From CAZFHA01 sp964518595 (GTDB taxonomy: Bacteria; Bacillota; Clostridia; Saccharofermentanales; Saccharofermentanaceae), in assembly GCA_964518595.1 (NCBI GenBank), contig CAZFHA010000034.1, positions 1 through 16,477 on the forward strand: a stretch of 16,477 nucleotides of DNA, in the 5' to 3' direction. Under the pieces are notes generated by a model. That model saw only the letters and a list, made by a program, of their open reading frames with translations, had not been told where the DNA came from and made no database searches. Shown here piece after piece: positions 1-6,586 of the stretch (positions within the stretch are counted from its first letter, which is position 1; every line of letters begins with the position of its first letter). Position numbers and translations under genes: made by a program.

Positions 1-49
1 CGGGTGGTTTTTTGTTTCGCACTCTTCAGTGCTCAACTTGCTAAAGCAG

Positions 50-90
50 TAATAAAAACAAACAGGTACAAAACAAATTGAACCTGTTTG
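50..90 (-). terminator. Rho-independent terminator of the carA-murT-gatD operon
   Basis: On the minus strand, a perfect 9-bp stem (arms CAAACAGGT at 82-90 and ACCTGTTTG at 59-67) with a 14-nt loop is followed by TTTTTATTA. It lies about 35 bp past the gatD stop, so it most likely ends the carA-murT-gatD transcript. Confidence 0.85.
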
Positions 91-124
91 CATTTTACAT
101 GTAAATTTTGTTTCTTGTCAAGGA

Positions 125-877
125 CTAATTGCAAGATTTAATTGTTTTTCTTGCAAAATCCTCTATTTCTGTCCCTAGAGGAGTCAGTTCAACATCATCT
201 TGCTTTTGAACAGATAGTGATCTCTTAATGAGAAAGTCAGTCATTGCCGGATTCTTCGGTAAAAAGCTACCATGGGAGTAAGTGCAGAATACATTTTTAT
301 AAATTGCACCTTCTGTTTTATCTTGTCCGTTATTGCCAAAACCTTTGACAACTTTTGCAAGTGGATCGACTCTATCTCCCAAAAAAGTCCTTCCACTATG
401 ATTTTCAAAACCATACAGAATTTCCGGTTCATCCATGGGAACTTCATCTTTCAAAAGGTCACACTGATAAATAGTATTGCCAATAAAGCGTTCTTCATGA
501 CCAATTGTCCAGATGTCCAAAGCTCCCAGACATTCAATCCGTTTGCCCCCATGCTCCTCGTAATATTTCCCCATCATCTGAAAACCACCGCAGATACAGA
601 GAAAAACTTTATTTCTTTCTACAGCCCGGCGGACACTACTGCCCTTTTTTACCACAAAATCATTACGCAGAATTTTTTGTTCATTATCCTGACCACCGCC
701 CAGAAAAATTATGTCATAACGGTCAGGATCAAAATGATCGTTAATAGAAATCCCTTCTACCGTAATCTCAATTCCACGTAAGCTGGCCCGACGTACCAGC
801 GATAATATGTTACCCCTATCTCCATAGAGATTTAATAGGTCGGGATAAAGATGACAAAGACGAATCTTCTCATTCAT
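125..877 (-). CDS. gatD: Lipid II isoglutaminyl synthase, glutaminase subunit GatD
   Basis: GatD releases ammonia from glutamine and passes it to MurT, which amidates the alpha-carboxyl of D-Glu in the lipid II stem peptide to D-isoglutamine. The reaction takes place on the cytoplasmic face of the membrane. The 250-residue protein has the size of the family. It opens with the typical YPDLLNLYGDRGN segment (residues 11-23). A CobB/CobQ-like class I amidotransferase core carries the nucleophile Cys96 in CGGFQ (96-100) and a candidate catalytic His202 in YSHGSFLPKNP. Arg130 in RFIGN is a likely glutamine-binding residue by analogy with the staphylococcal enzyme. The ATG is preceded by AAGGAGT at normal spacing, and only 27 bp separate it from the murT stop. 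It is the last gene of the carA-murT-gatD operon. The call is firm; the individual residue roles are inferred from homologues. Confidence 0.95.
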   Translation of the reverse strand: MNEKIRLCHLYPDLLNLYGDRGNILSLVRRASLRGIEITVEGISINDHFDPDRYDIIFLGGGQDNEQKILRNDFVVKKGSSVRRAVERNKVFLCICGGFQMMGKYYEEHGGKRIECLGALDIWTIGHEERFIGNTIYQCDLLKDEVPMDEPEILYGFENHSGRTFLGDRVDPLAKVVKGFGNNGQDKTEGAIYKNVFCTYSHGSFLPKNPAMTDFLIKRSLSVQKQDDVELTPLGTEIEDFARKTIKSCN

Positions 878-904
878 AGCAATTGATACTCCTTCAAAAC
901 CAAC

Positions 905-2365
905 TTACTTCCAAAAATCTTTCAAGCCATAGCGCGAAACTAGGATTTTTCGTAATTCCAACATGGAAGTATAATTGGGTAAAATATAGAGACATTGACC
1001 TTCCTGGCATTTCTCCAAGGCTTCATCAATTAGTTCACCGCAAAATTCAGCCCCTTTAGGGTGTAAGTTTGAAGGATCAATACCAGCATAAGCCAAGCGA
1101 AGATACATATCCCCGTAGCGCTCCCCAGAAACATAAACATGTTCCGGATAATGCTTGTTTTCAAAATCCACATCCCAAATCCAAGAAATATCCTTGCCAT
1201 CAGCCGCATTACTATTCAATAATAAATAAAGAGCACCCATATCAGAAGCTTGTGATACAAAAGATAAAGCACTTTCCATCCCTACCGGGTTTTTAACCAA
1301 CAGGATACAGAGAGTCTTATTACCAACCGGAAATTTCTCCATTCTTCCAAAAGCGGGACGAATATTTTCTGAAGCCCGAGCGGCTAATTTAAAGTTTAAA
1401 TCTCTATCACGCTTCAATTGCCCAATCAAGCTCACGGCCGCTACCGCCGCTATAGTATTGTAACAATTATGCAGACCAGGAATAGGCAGGCCAATTTTTT
1501 CCGACTCCAGTTTCCAAGCTAATTTTATTGGAAAACCGGCATCAGCAATGGTCTTACCTTGAACCACTTTACAAGCCGGATCATAATTAATAAAGAACTC
1601 CGGACTTTGTCTTTCGTAACCGCAATTTGGACATTTAAAGTCACCCAGATGACCAAAAACCCGACTTTTGTAGACATATTTTGTATGACAATACATACAG
1701 TGAGATGCATCCGATAAAGGCTCCGAAGAGTCTGATTCTTCAATCTTTGTAACACTGTTACTCTCTGTAGAAAGAATGTTAATACCAAAGAAAGAGGTTC
1801 TATTTTCCATACCTTTCTCTAAAGAGGCTACCAAAGAATCATCACTATTAAGTAAGACCAATCCCTTTGTATTTTGGAGGCCATTAGCAATGAGCTTACG
1901 GGTATGGATCAGCTCTCCATAACGATCAAGCTGATCTCTGAAAAGATTTGTTACGACACAAAGTGAGGGGCGCAAAGAACCACTGATCTTAGAAAAAGCA
2001 GCTTCATCAATTTCAATGGCATATAAAACTTTTCTTTTGGCTTTTCTAGCCTTTTTATCCACAGACAAACCTTCAATAAAAGTCGTCACAATACCTGTTC
2101 CCAGATTAGCGCCAGAAACATTGGTAATAGTAATATATCCAAGTTGACGGGCAATTGAAGTAATCATATGAGTAGTGGTAGTCTTACCATTGGTTCCGGT
2201 AACCAAAATAACCGTCTTATCCACAGATAGTTCATTTAATATATCCGGATATAGGGAGAGGGCGACACGTCCCGGTAAAGTCGTTGCGCCCCTTCCCATT
2301 TTACGTAAACCAAAAGAAACTGTTCTGGCAACCATCACGGCCATTTTACACTGCAATGTACTCAT
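905..2365 (-). CDS. murT: Lipid II isoglutaminyl synthase, Mur ligase-like subunit MurT
   Basis: MurT activates the D-Glu carboxyl of lipid II with ATP and accepts ammonia from GatD. The 486-residue protein has a Mur ligase central domain with the P-loop GTNGKTT (57-63). The conserved TNLFRDQLDRYGE segment lies at 139-151. A four-cysteine zinc-ribbon insertion (C223, C226, C245, C248) is characteristic of MurT. A C-terminal DUF1727 domain includes ADGKDISWIWD (387-397), the region that holds the Asp completing the GatD catalytic triad in known structures. The ATG has the ribosome-binding site AAAGGGAG upstream and starts 3 bp after the carA stop, so translation is probably coupled. Two perfect DnaA boxes and one GTAAC-N3-GTTAC palindrome lie within the coding sequence. 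Confidence 0.95.
   Translation of the reverse strand: MSTLQCKMAVMVARTVSFGLRKMGRGATTLPGRVALSLYPDILNELSVDKTVILVTGTNGKTTTTHMITSIARQLGYITITNVSGANLGTGIVTTFIEGLSVDKKARKAKRKVLYAIEIDEAAFSKISGSLRPSLCVVTNLFRDQLDRYGELIHTRKLIANGLQNTKGLVLLNSDDSLVASLEKGMENRTSFFGINILSTESNSVTKIEESDSSEPLSDASHCMYCHTKYVYKSRVFGHLGDFKCPNCGYERQSPEFFINYDPACKVVQGKTIADAGFPIKLAWKLESEKIGLPIPGLHNCYNTIAAVAAVSLIGQLKRDRDLNFKLAARASENIRPAFGRMEKFPVGNKTLCILLVKNPVGMESALSFVSQASDMGALYLLLNSNAADGKDISWIWDVDFENKHYPEHVYVSGERYGDMYLRLAYAGIDPSNLHPKGAEFCGELIDEALEKCQEGQCLYILPNYTSMLELRKILVSRYGLKDFWK
1749..1761. promoter_or_regulatory. GTAAC-N3-GTTAC palindrome inside murT
   Basis: GTAACACTGTTAC lies in the murT coding sequence over the linker-like ESNSVTKIEE region. 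It has the same 13 bp as the site at 15948. Confidence 0.45.
2055..2063 (+). promoter_or_regulatory. Perfect DnaA box inside murT
   Basis: TTATCCACA matches the DnaA box consensus exactly and is followed by GACA. It lies within murT, where it encodes part of SVDK on the other strand, about 2.6 kb from the dnaA start. Whether DnaA binds here is unknown. Confidence 0.5.
2217..2225 (+). promoter_or_regulatory. Second perfect DnaA box inside murT
   Basis: Another exact TTATCCACA, followed by GATA, lies 162 bp from the first and in the same orientation. It also falls on an SVDK-coding stretch of murT. The pair could be a DnaA titration or auxiliary origin site, or a coincidence of codon use. Confidence 0.5.
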
Positions 2366-2368
2366 AAC

Positions 2369-3568
2369 TCACTGCTCCCTTTTGGGAGTCTCTTTTGCAT
2401 TTTCAATCAAAGAAATGAACTCGCCAAACAGATAGTTATTATCTTCCGGTCCCGGAGTTCCTTCCGGATGATACTGGACGGAGAATACCGGTTTGTTCTT
2501 ATAGCGTAGGCCTTCAATGGAGCCATCATTCAGATTGATATGGCTTATCTCACAGAGATCAAAATTAATAGTATCTTCTGAAACTACATAGCTGTGATTT
2601 TGAGAAGTAATATATACTCGGTCAGCACGTAAATCTTTTACGGGATGATTAGCTCCCCGATGACCGTAACGAAGCTTTAAGGTGTCAGCCCCAGTAGCCA
2701 AAGCAATCAATTGATGACCTAGGCAAATACCCATCATCGGAATGCCAGAAGCAAAAAGTTTCTTAATCTCTTCCACGGCAGTCATGCAATCTTTTGGATT
2801 TCCCGGACCATTAGACAAGAAAATACCGTCTGGATTGGTCTTAAGAATTTCTTCCGCCGGAGTATCCCAAGGATAAGCCGTCACTTCACAACCTCTTTGC
2901 GTTAAATTCCAAATAATATTTTGCTTTACCCCAAAGTCTAAAAGAGCAATTCGGAAGGCAGGAGCTTCATCTTGTTTTGAAAAATCAGGCGCAAGAGCCG
3001 TGGCTTGATTATTTTCTTTACCAAAAACTGTAGATTCCTTTGTCCAACCATGACTACCGGCAGGAAAAACAGCCACGGACTTTCGACTAACCATAGGTAC
3101 AAAAGCACTGGCTTGCTGCTTTTCAATCTTTGCCAAGGCGGCTTCTACATCCAAAGTAGCTTGACTACCGGAAGTTAAAAGACCCATCATGGTTCCCCGT
3201 TCCCTTAAGAGCAAGGTCAATCCTCTGGTATCTATACCAAAGATTCCCGGAATATGATTACGCTTCAGATAAGAATCAAGGTCTTCTGCCTGACGCTGAT
3301 CATTCTCCACATGAGTCAGATCCCTAACAATCAAAGCTCCTACCCAAGGATGAGTTGCCTCGGAGACATCTTCAAAAACACCATAGTTACCCACAATCGG
3401 TGATGCCATAGTAACGGCTTGACCCGCAAAGGATGGGTCCGTTAACAATTCAACATATCCGGTAAGACCGGTGCCAAAAACAACTTCACAAATTGTTTCT
3501 CTCTTCTCACCAAACCAATTTCCCTCAAATACAGTTCCATCACTCAGTACCAGACAAGCTTTTTCCAT
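2369..3568 (-). CDS. carA: Carbamoyl-phosphate synthase small (glutaminase) subunit
   Basis: CarA hydrolyses glutamine and channels ammonia to CarB for carbamoyl phosphate synthesis (pyrimidine and arginine pathways, cytoplasm). An N-terminal CPSase small-chain domain includes FGTGLTGYVE and IVGNYG. A C-terminal class I amidotransferase domain has nucleophile Cys282 in GICLGHQ and His367/Glu369 in QYHPE. The linker between domains (about residues 160-205) is longer than usual and low in complexity, giving 399 residues against about 360-380 for most homologues. I start at the ATG at 3568, which has GGGAGGG just upstream, although only about 4 nt away. An in-frame TTG at 3580 would add four residues (MGGS) but would place that ribosome-binding site inside the gene. 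The stop lies 3 bp before murT. No carB is adjacent. Confidence 0.95.
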   Translation of the reverse strand: MEKACLVLSDGTVFEGNWFGEKRETICEVVFGTGLTGYVELLTDPSFAGQAVTMASPIVGNYGVFEDVSEATHPWVGALIVRDLTHVENDQRQAEDLDSYLKRNHIPGIFGIDTRGLTLLLRERGTMMGLLTSGSQATLDVEAALAKIEKQQASAFVPMVSRKSVAVFPAGSHGWTKESTVFGKENNQATALAPDFSKQDEAPAFRIALLDFGVKQNIIWNLTQRGCEVTAYPWDTPAEEILKTNPDGIFLSNGPGNPKDCMTAVEEIKKLFASGIPMMGICLGHQLIALATGADTLKLRYGHRGANHPVKDLRADRVYITSQNHSYVVSEDTINFDLCEISHINLNDGSIEGLRYKNKPVFSVQYHPEGTPGPEDNNYLFGEFISLIENAKETPKREQ

Positions 3569-3593
3569 AGACCCTCCCAAAGTGTTTTCTATA

Positions 3594-3622
3594 AATGTAA
3601 AATAAGATGCTCTCTTTGTGAA
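3594..3622 (-). promoter_or_regulatory. Candidate carA promoter overlapping the sortase terminator
   Basis: On the minus strand TTCACA (3617-3622) is separated by exactly 17 bp from TACATT (3594-3599), a plausible -35/-10 pair with 5/6 and 4/6 consensus matches. The -35 would sit in the hairpin loop. Only 33 bp lie between the hairpin and the carA ATG, so any dedicated carA promoter must overlap the hairpin or lie inside the sortase gene. This is a weak prediction. Confidence 0.35.
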
Positions 3623-3635
3623 GAGAGCATCTTAT
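3597..3635 (-). terminator. Strong terminator hairpin after the sortase gene
   Basis: A perfect stem of 13 bp (15 bp with flanking A-T pairs) has arms at 3602-3616 and 3621-3635 and loop CACA on the minus strand, followed by TTTTAC. It lies about 18 bp after the sortase stop. It could act as a terminator, or as an attenuator in front of carA. Confidence 0.8.
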
Positions 3636-3652
3636 AAAAATTTTGCTGAATT

Positions 3653-4468
3653 TTACTCTTTAATATGGCCGATTGCCAAAATTCTGTGAGAACCTACCCC
3701 AACAGGCGTACAAGTGATTAGTGTAATTTGCTTACCTGTACCGGAATCTTTCTCGATATACTTATATAATTCTGTTGGCTCTAACTTAGGAATTACTTCG
3801 TCAATTACATAGACATGTTTGGCTTTATCTTGAGTAGTTATAATAACTTCATCACCTACAGCTACTTCATTAAGTCGATTAAATAAACTCCCCGCCTTCT
3901 TCATGCGATGACCAAGAACCACTAAATTACCTTCTTCACCGGGCATAGCCGTTCCGGCCAACATACCAGCACCATAGCGTAGGGGAACAATACCTGCATC
4001 ATCCCATAAAGGAAGATACAGATCAATTTTAGGAATTTTAATGGTGCCTACGGCAGTTAATTTAACGTCAGCTGGTAAATCTACAGAGGGCATAGTCTCT
4101 TCGGTAGCATTGGGATCTTGGTAGAGATTCTCATATTCCTCTCCATTAATGGCCAGATCATCACGATTAACAATTACTGTGGGAGAACCATTTTCTACTT
4201 CCTTTAATAGATCATTAGTTCTGTTATCTCGAAGAATACTCATTACAGGATCCCACAGGAAAAGAACAGCTGCACCTAAAATTAAACCAATAGCGGCAAA
4301 GAGTAAAATTTTATCCAAAAGGGAAAATTTCTTACGTTTCTTTTTAGGTTTAGGCTTATTATCTACAAAAGCAGGAGAAGCCGAATCTTGTTGCTTAAAG
4401 GCATCTTGTGTTGAAGAAGAATCTTTCTTGTTATCTTCAAAATTATTGTTCATGTCATTTTTTTTCAT
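3653..4468 (-). CDS. Sortase (class C/D-like transpeptidase)
   Basis: This is a membrane-anchored cysteine transpeptidase that would attach LPXTG-type proteins to peptidoglycan or link pilin subunits. Of 271 residues, the first 37 are polar and disordered. A basic stretch (KPKPKKKRKK, 38-47) and one membrane helix (about 50-72) follow, giving an N-in topology. The sortase fold starts near 138 (VGTIKIPKIDL). Catalytic residues are visible: His187 in LGHRM, Cys253 in TLITCTP and Arg262 in SHRIL. The TCTP-x5-HR active-site spacing resembles class C pilin sortases, but there is no C-terminal membrane helix and the protein ends directly after GHIKE, as in class D. A DP pair at 118-119 might be a lid remnant. 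No sortase substrate or pilin gene is nearby, so the class stays open. The start ATG has AAAGG 8 nt upstream. Confidence 0.9.
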   Translation of the reverse strand: MKKNDMNNNFEDNKKDSSSTQDAFKQQDSASPAFVDNKPKPKKKRKKFSLLDKILLFAAIGLILGAAVLFLWDPVMSILRDNRTNDLLKEVENGSPTVIVNRDDLAINGEEYENLYQDPNATEETMPSVDLPADVKLTAVGTIKIPKIDLYLPLWDDAGIVPLRYGAGMLAGTAMPGEEGNLVVLGHRMKKAGSLFNRLNEVAVGDEVIITTQDKAKHVYVIDEVIPKLEPTELYKYIEKDSGTGKQITLITCTPVGVGSHRILAIGHIKE

Positions 4469-4705
4469 GTGCGGACCTTTCTGCTTATTGGTTGATCCAA
4501 GCTAATTTCTGTAAATTGGGGATCATGTCACAAAGGATTCTAAGAACCTTACGTTATTAATTATATCAGAAAGAGCTTTAATGTAGGGTTGATTTCTGCT
4601 ATCATAGGTATACTTTTTGAAAACATTCAGTTAACAGTTAAGTCATTTATTATATACGCAAATGATATTGAGAGATTGAAGAGTGAAGTAAGGATTGTGA
4701 TTACT
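4469..4705. other. Divergent intergenic region between sortase and dnaA (strand switch)
   Basis: This is the point where genes change from minus to plus strand. It contains no TTATCCACA box. The promoters for the sortase gene (minus) and dnaA (plus) must lie here. The best dnaA candidate is TTCAGT (4626-4631), 16 bp, TATTAT (4648-4653), which is weak. rpmH and rnpA, usual dnaA neighbours in Bacillota, are absent. Confidence 0.6.
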
Positions 4706-6070
4706 ATGCAGGAATTCGAGATGAAAGAGATTTGGCACAAGGTTTGTGACCTTTTGGCAAATGAGCTCTCCGAAGTCAGCCTAAAAACTTGGATTATGCC
4801 CATGGAGCCTATCTATGCCGATGAAAAAGTATTTATTCTATCGGTACCGGATTCTTTTTCCTATTCTTACGTAATTCAGTGGAAATCTTTGATCACTAAT
4901 GCATTTTCCGTGATATGTTCGCGTATTTATGATGTTCAGATTGCTGTCAGTGGTTCTCAAGAGATATTGGATGCTCTTCGTCAACATGCCACACCTATTG
5001 CCGAGCCTACAGGGGCAGCCGTGGATGAAGCACGTAAAAGTTCAGCCCAAATTAATCCTCAATATACTTTTGAATCCTTTGTAGTAGGTTCAGGTAACCG
5101 TTTCGCTCATGCAGCCTGTGTTGCTGTCGCTGAAAAATTAGGTGGACGAAACTATAATCCTCTTTTCCTCTATGGAGGATCAGGATTAGGCAAAACACAC
5201 CTTATGCACGCTATTGGTAACTATGTTACACATCGACATCCGGAAAAAAAAGTTGTATATGTTCAGTGCGAGCAGTTCGTAAATGAATTTATTTCAGCCA
5301 TTAAAGAAATATCCTATGATGATTTTAGAGAAAAGTATCGAAGTGCCGATCTTTTATTAATCGATGATATTCAATTTATAGAGGGCAAAGAGCAGATGCA
5401 GGTAGAATTCTTTCATACCTTCAATGCACTCCATGAATCAGGCAAACATATTGTTATGACCTGTGATAAACCACCTCAAAGTCTAGCATCTTTAGAAGAG
5501 CGGTTACGAACACGTTTCTCTTCAGGATTAATTGTAGATATTCAGCCACCCGACTACGAAACCAGAGTAGCTATCCTTAAGCGCCGCGCTCAACAAAATA
5601 ATGTCCAAGTGCCGGAAGATGTACTGGATTATATCTCTGCAAACGTAGCCACCAACATTCGTGAATTAGATGGAGCTTTCAATACTGTCTTAGCTTATAG
5701 CTTACTTGCCGGCTCTATTGATCTGGAAGTAGCCACAGCGGCTCTAAAAGATATTATCCAGCCACGGCCAAGCCGACAAATTACCGCACCCATGATTATG
5801 GATGTGGTTGCTCGCTATTATAATGTTTCTGTTAATGAAATTTTGTCTAATCGACGCAGTAAAGATATAACCATACCCAGACAAGTTTCCATGTATCTTT
5901 GTCGTTTTGTCCTTAATATGACCTTCCCAAAAATAGGCGAAGCCTTTGGTGGAAAAGATCATACAACAGTTATGCATGCTTGCAATAAAGTTTCAGTTGA
6001 TCTCAATAGTGTTAATTCTTCACTTTCTTACGATGTAGAAGAAATCAAAAAGCGTCTTTCCAACACTTAA
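4706..6070 (+). CDS. dnaA: Chromosomal replication initiator protein DnaA
   Basis: DnaA binds TTATCCACA boxes, oligomerises on ATP binding and melts the origin. The reading frame is open back to 4589, but the protein family begins at MQEFEMKEIWHKV, so I start at the ATG at 4706 (455 aa) with AAGGA about 11 nt upstream. An ATG at 4724 (449 aa) has a better-spaced AGGA and is a real alternative. With the 4706 start, the N-terminal domain I runs over 1-90, followed by a variable linker. The AAA+ domain has Walker A GGSGLGKTH (157-165) and Walker B LLIDD (217-221). The C-terminal DNA-binding signature spans about 392-429, including FGGKDHTTVMHAC. All key residues look intact. A GTAAC-N3-GTTAC palindrome lies in the coding sequence just after Walker A. 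Confidence 0.97.
   Translation: MQEFEMKEIWHKVCDLLANELSEVSLKTWIMPMEPIYADEKVFILSVPDSFSYSYVIQWKSLITNAFSVICSRIYDVQIAVSGSQEILDALRQHATPIAEPTGAAVDEARKSSAQINPQYTFESFVVGSGNRFAHAACVAVAEKLGGRNYNPLFLYGGSGLGKTHLMHAIGNYVTHRHPEKKVVYVQCEQFVNEFISAIKEISYDDFREKYRSADLLLIDDIQFIEGKEQMQVEFFHTFNALHESGKHIVMTCDKPPQSLASLEERLRTRFSSGLIVDIQPPDYETRVAILKRRAQQNNVQVPEDVLDYISANVATNIRELDGAFNTVLAYSLLAGSIDLEVATAALKDIIQPRPSRQITAPMIMDVVARYYNVSVNEILSNRRSKDITIPRQVSMYLCRFVLNMTFPKIGEAFGGKDHTTVMHACNKVSVDLNSVNSSLSYDVEEIKKRLSNT
5217..5229. promoter_or_regulatory. GTAAC-N3-GTTAC palindrome inside dnaA
   Basis: GTAACTATGTTAC lies in dnaA just after the Walker A codons. The arms are perfect and the central triplet is TAT. Confidence 0.4.
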
Positions 6071-6071
6071 G

Positions 6072-6080
6072 TTATCCACA
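6072..6080 (+). promoter_or_regulatory. DnaA box 1
   Basis: Perfect TTATCCACA starting 2 bp after the dnaA stop codon. Together with box 2 it forms an inverted repeat with 10-bp arms (6071-6080 and 6095-6104). Confidence 0.85.
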
Positions 6081-6094
6081 GTTTTTTGTAGATA

Positions 6095-6103
6095 TGTGGA
6101 TAA
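6095..6103 (-). promoter_or_regulatory. DnaA box 2
   Basis: Perfect box on the minus strand (TGTGGATAA on plus), inverted relative to box 1 with a 14-bp spacer between the 10-bp arms. Confidence 0.85.
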
Positions 6104-6131
6104 CTCTCTCTGGATATCCTGTTAATAAGAA

Positions 6132-6140
6132 TGTGGATAA
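6132..6140 (-). promoter_or_regulatory. DnaA box 3
   Basis: Perfect box on the minus strand, just upstream of the dnaA terminator hairpin. Confidence 0.85.
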
Positions 6141-6159
6141 AAAACCTCTGTTGATAGTC

Positions 6160-6187
6160 GGGAAAAGTCAAAACTTTTCCCCTTTTT
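6160..6187 (+). terminator. Rho-independent terminator of dnaA
   Basis: The stem GGGAAAAGT / ACTTTTCCC (9 bp, arms 6160-6168 and 6173-6181) has loop CAAA and is followed by CTTTTT. It lies 90 bp after the dnaA stop and separates dnaA transcription from dnaN. Confidence 0.85.
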
Positions 6188-6369
6188 CATTCACATCCTA
6201 TAAACAGGCAAAAGCACTGATTTTAAAGGCTAAAACAGACTTTTCCACCATACCCACAGACCATAATAAGAAGGCGGATATTTTCTTTAATTATTGGTAG
6301 TAGGAAATTCCTTCGCCCAAAACCACTAATTCTCAGATTTTAGCTCTATTTAAAATAAAAAAATTTAGG

Positions 6370-6378
6370 TGTGGATAA
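6370..6378 (-). promoter_or_regulatory. DnaA box 4
   Basis: Perfect box on the minus strand, isolated from the first three by about 230 bp and directly at the edge of the AT-rich presumed unwinding region. Confidence 0.85.
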
Positions 6379-6482
6379 CTTACATGTCATTTACATTATC
6401 GAAATATTACTGAAATGTTACAAAACTAAAATTTATCTTTGTTTTCTATTTTTACAGTTTTATTTCATTAAAGATTCAAATT

Positions 6483-6517
6483 AAAGAGTAAGTCTTTGAA
6501 TTAAACCTACTCTTTTT
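6483..6517 (+). terminator. Possible hairpin/terminator before dnaN
   Basis: The stem AAAGAGTA / TACTCTTT (8 bp, arms 6483-6490 and 6508-6515) has a 17-nt loop and is followed by further T residues. The loop is long and the stem AT-rich, so terminator activity is uncertain. An alternative stem overlaps it (see findings). Confidence 0.4.
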
Positions 6518-6529
6518 CTAAAATTTCTG

Positions 6530-6535
6530 TATAAT
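6530..6535 (+). promoter_or_regulatory. dnaN promoter -10 element
   Basis: A perfect TATAAT lies 51 bp upstream of the dnaN start, after both upstream hairpins. No good -35 is visible at 16-18 bp spacing. It is nevertheless the best candidate start of the dnaN-recF transcript. Confidence 0.5.
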
Positions 6536-6586
6536 AGTAATAATTAAAAAAACGAATATTATTATAGACGCTACGGAGGTAGTCTA

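Larger units (their letters stand above)
6071..6586. other. oriC: oriC: dnaA-dnaN intergenic origin region
   Basis: This 516-bp gap between dnaA and dnaN has four perfect DnaA boxes: 6072-6080 (plus) and 6095-6103, 6132-6140 and 6370-6378 (all minus). A degenerate box lies near 6250-6258. The stretch from about 6340 to 6560 is very AT-rich and is the likely unwinding element. The region also holds the dnaA terminator (6160-6187), a second hairpin (6483-6517) and the dnaN promoter near 6530. An open frame across 6094-6300 has no homology that I recognise and overlaps the boxes, so it is not called as a gene. The dnaA-oriC-dnaN order and box content make the assignment strong. Confidence 0.9.

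Noticed and set aside
1..32. GGGTGGTTTTTTG at the left edge and the small hairpin GCACT-CTTC-AGTGC
   Set aside because: Could be the tail of a terminator from a gene outside the window, but the other arm is not visible; the small hairpin has no T-run.
272..781. 169-codon plus-strand ORF opposite gatD
   Set aside because: A shadow of gatD with no recognisable domain and no ribosome-binding site; gatD on the other strand is certain.
4311..4319. TTATCCAAA in the sortase gene and TTCTCCACA in carA as DnaA boxes
   Set aside because: Each has one mismatch to consensus, and such near matches are expected by chance in AT-rich DNA.
6094..6300. 68-codon ORF within oriC on the plus strand
   Set aside because: It runs through two DnaA boxes and the dnaA terminator, has no clear ribosome-binding site, and looks like translated origin DNA.
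6416..6422. TGTTACA half site in oriC as a fifth copy of the GTAAC-N3-GTTAC motif
   Set aside because: The opposite arm matches at only two of seven positions.
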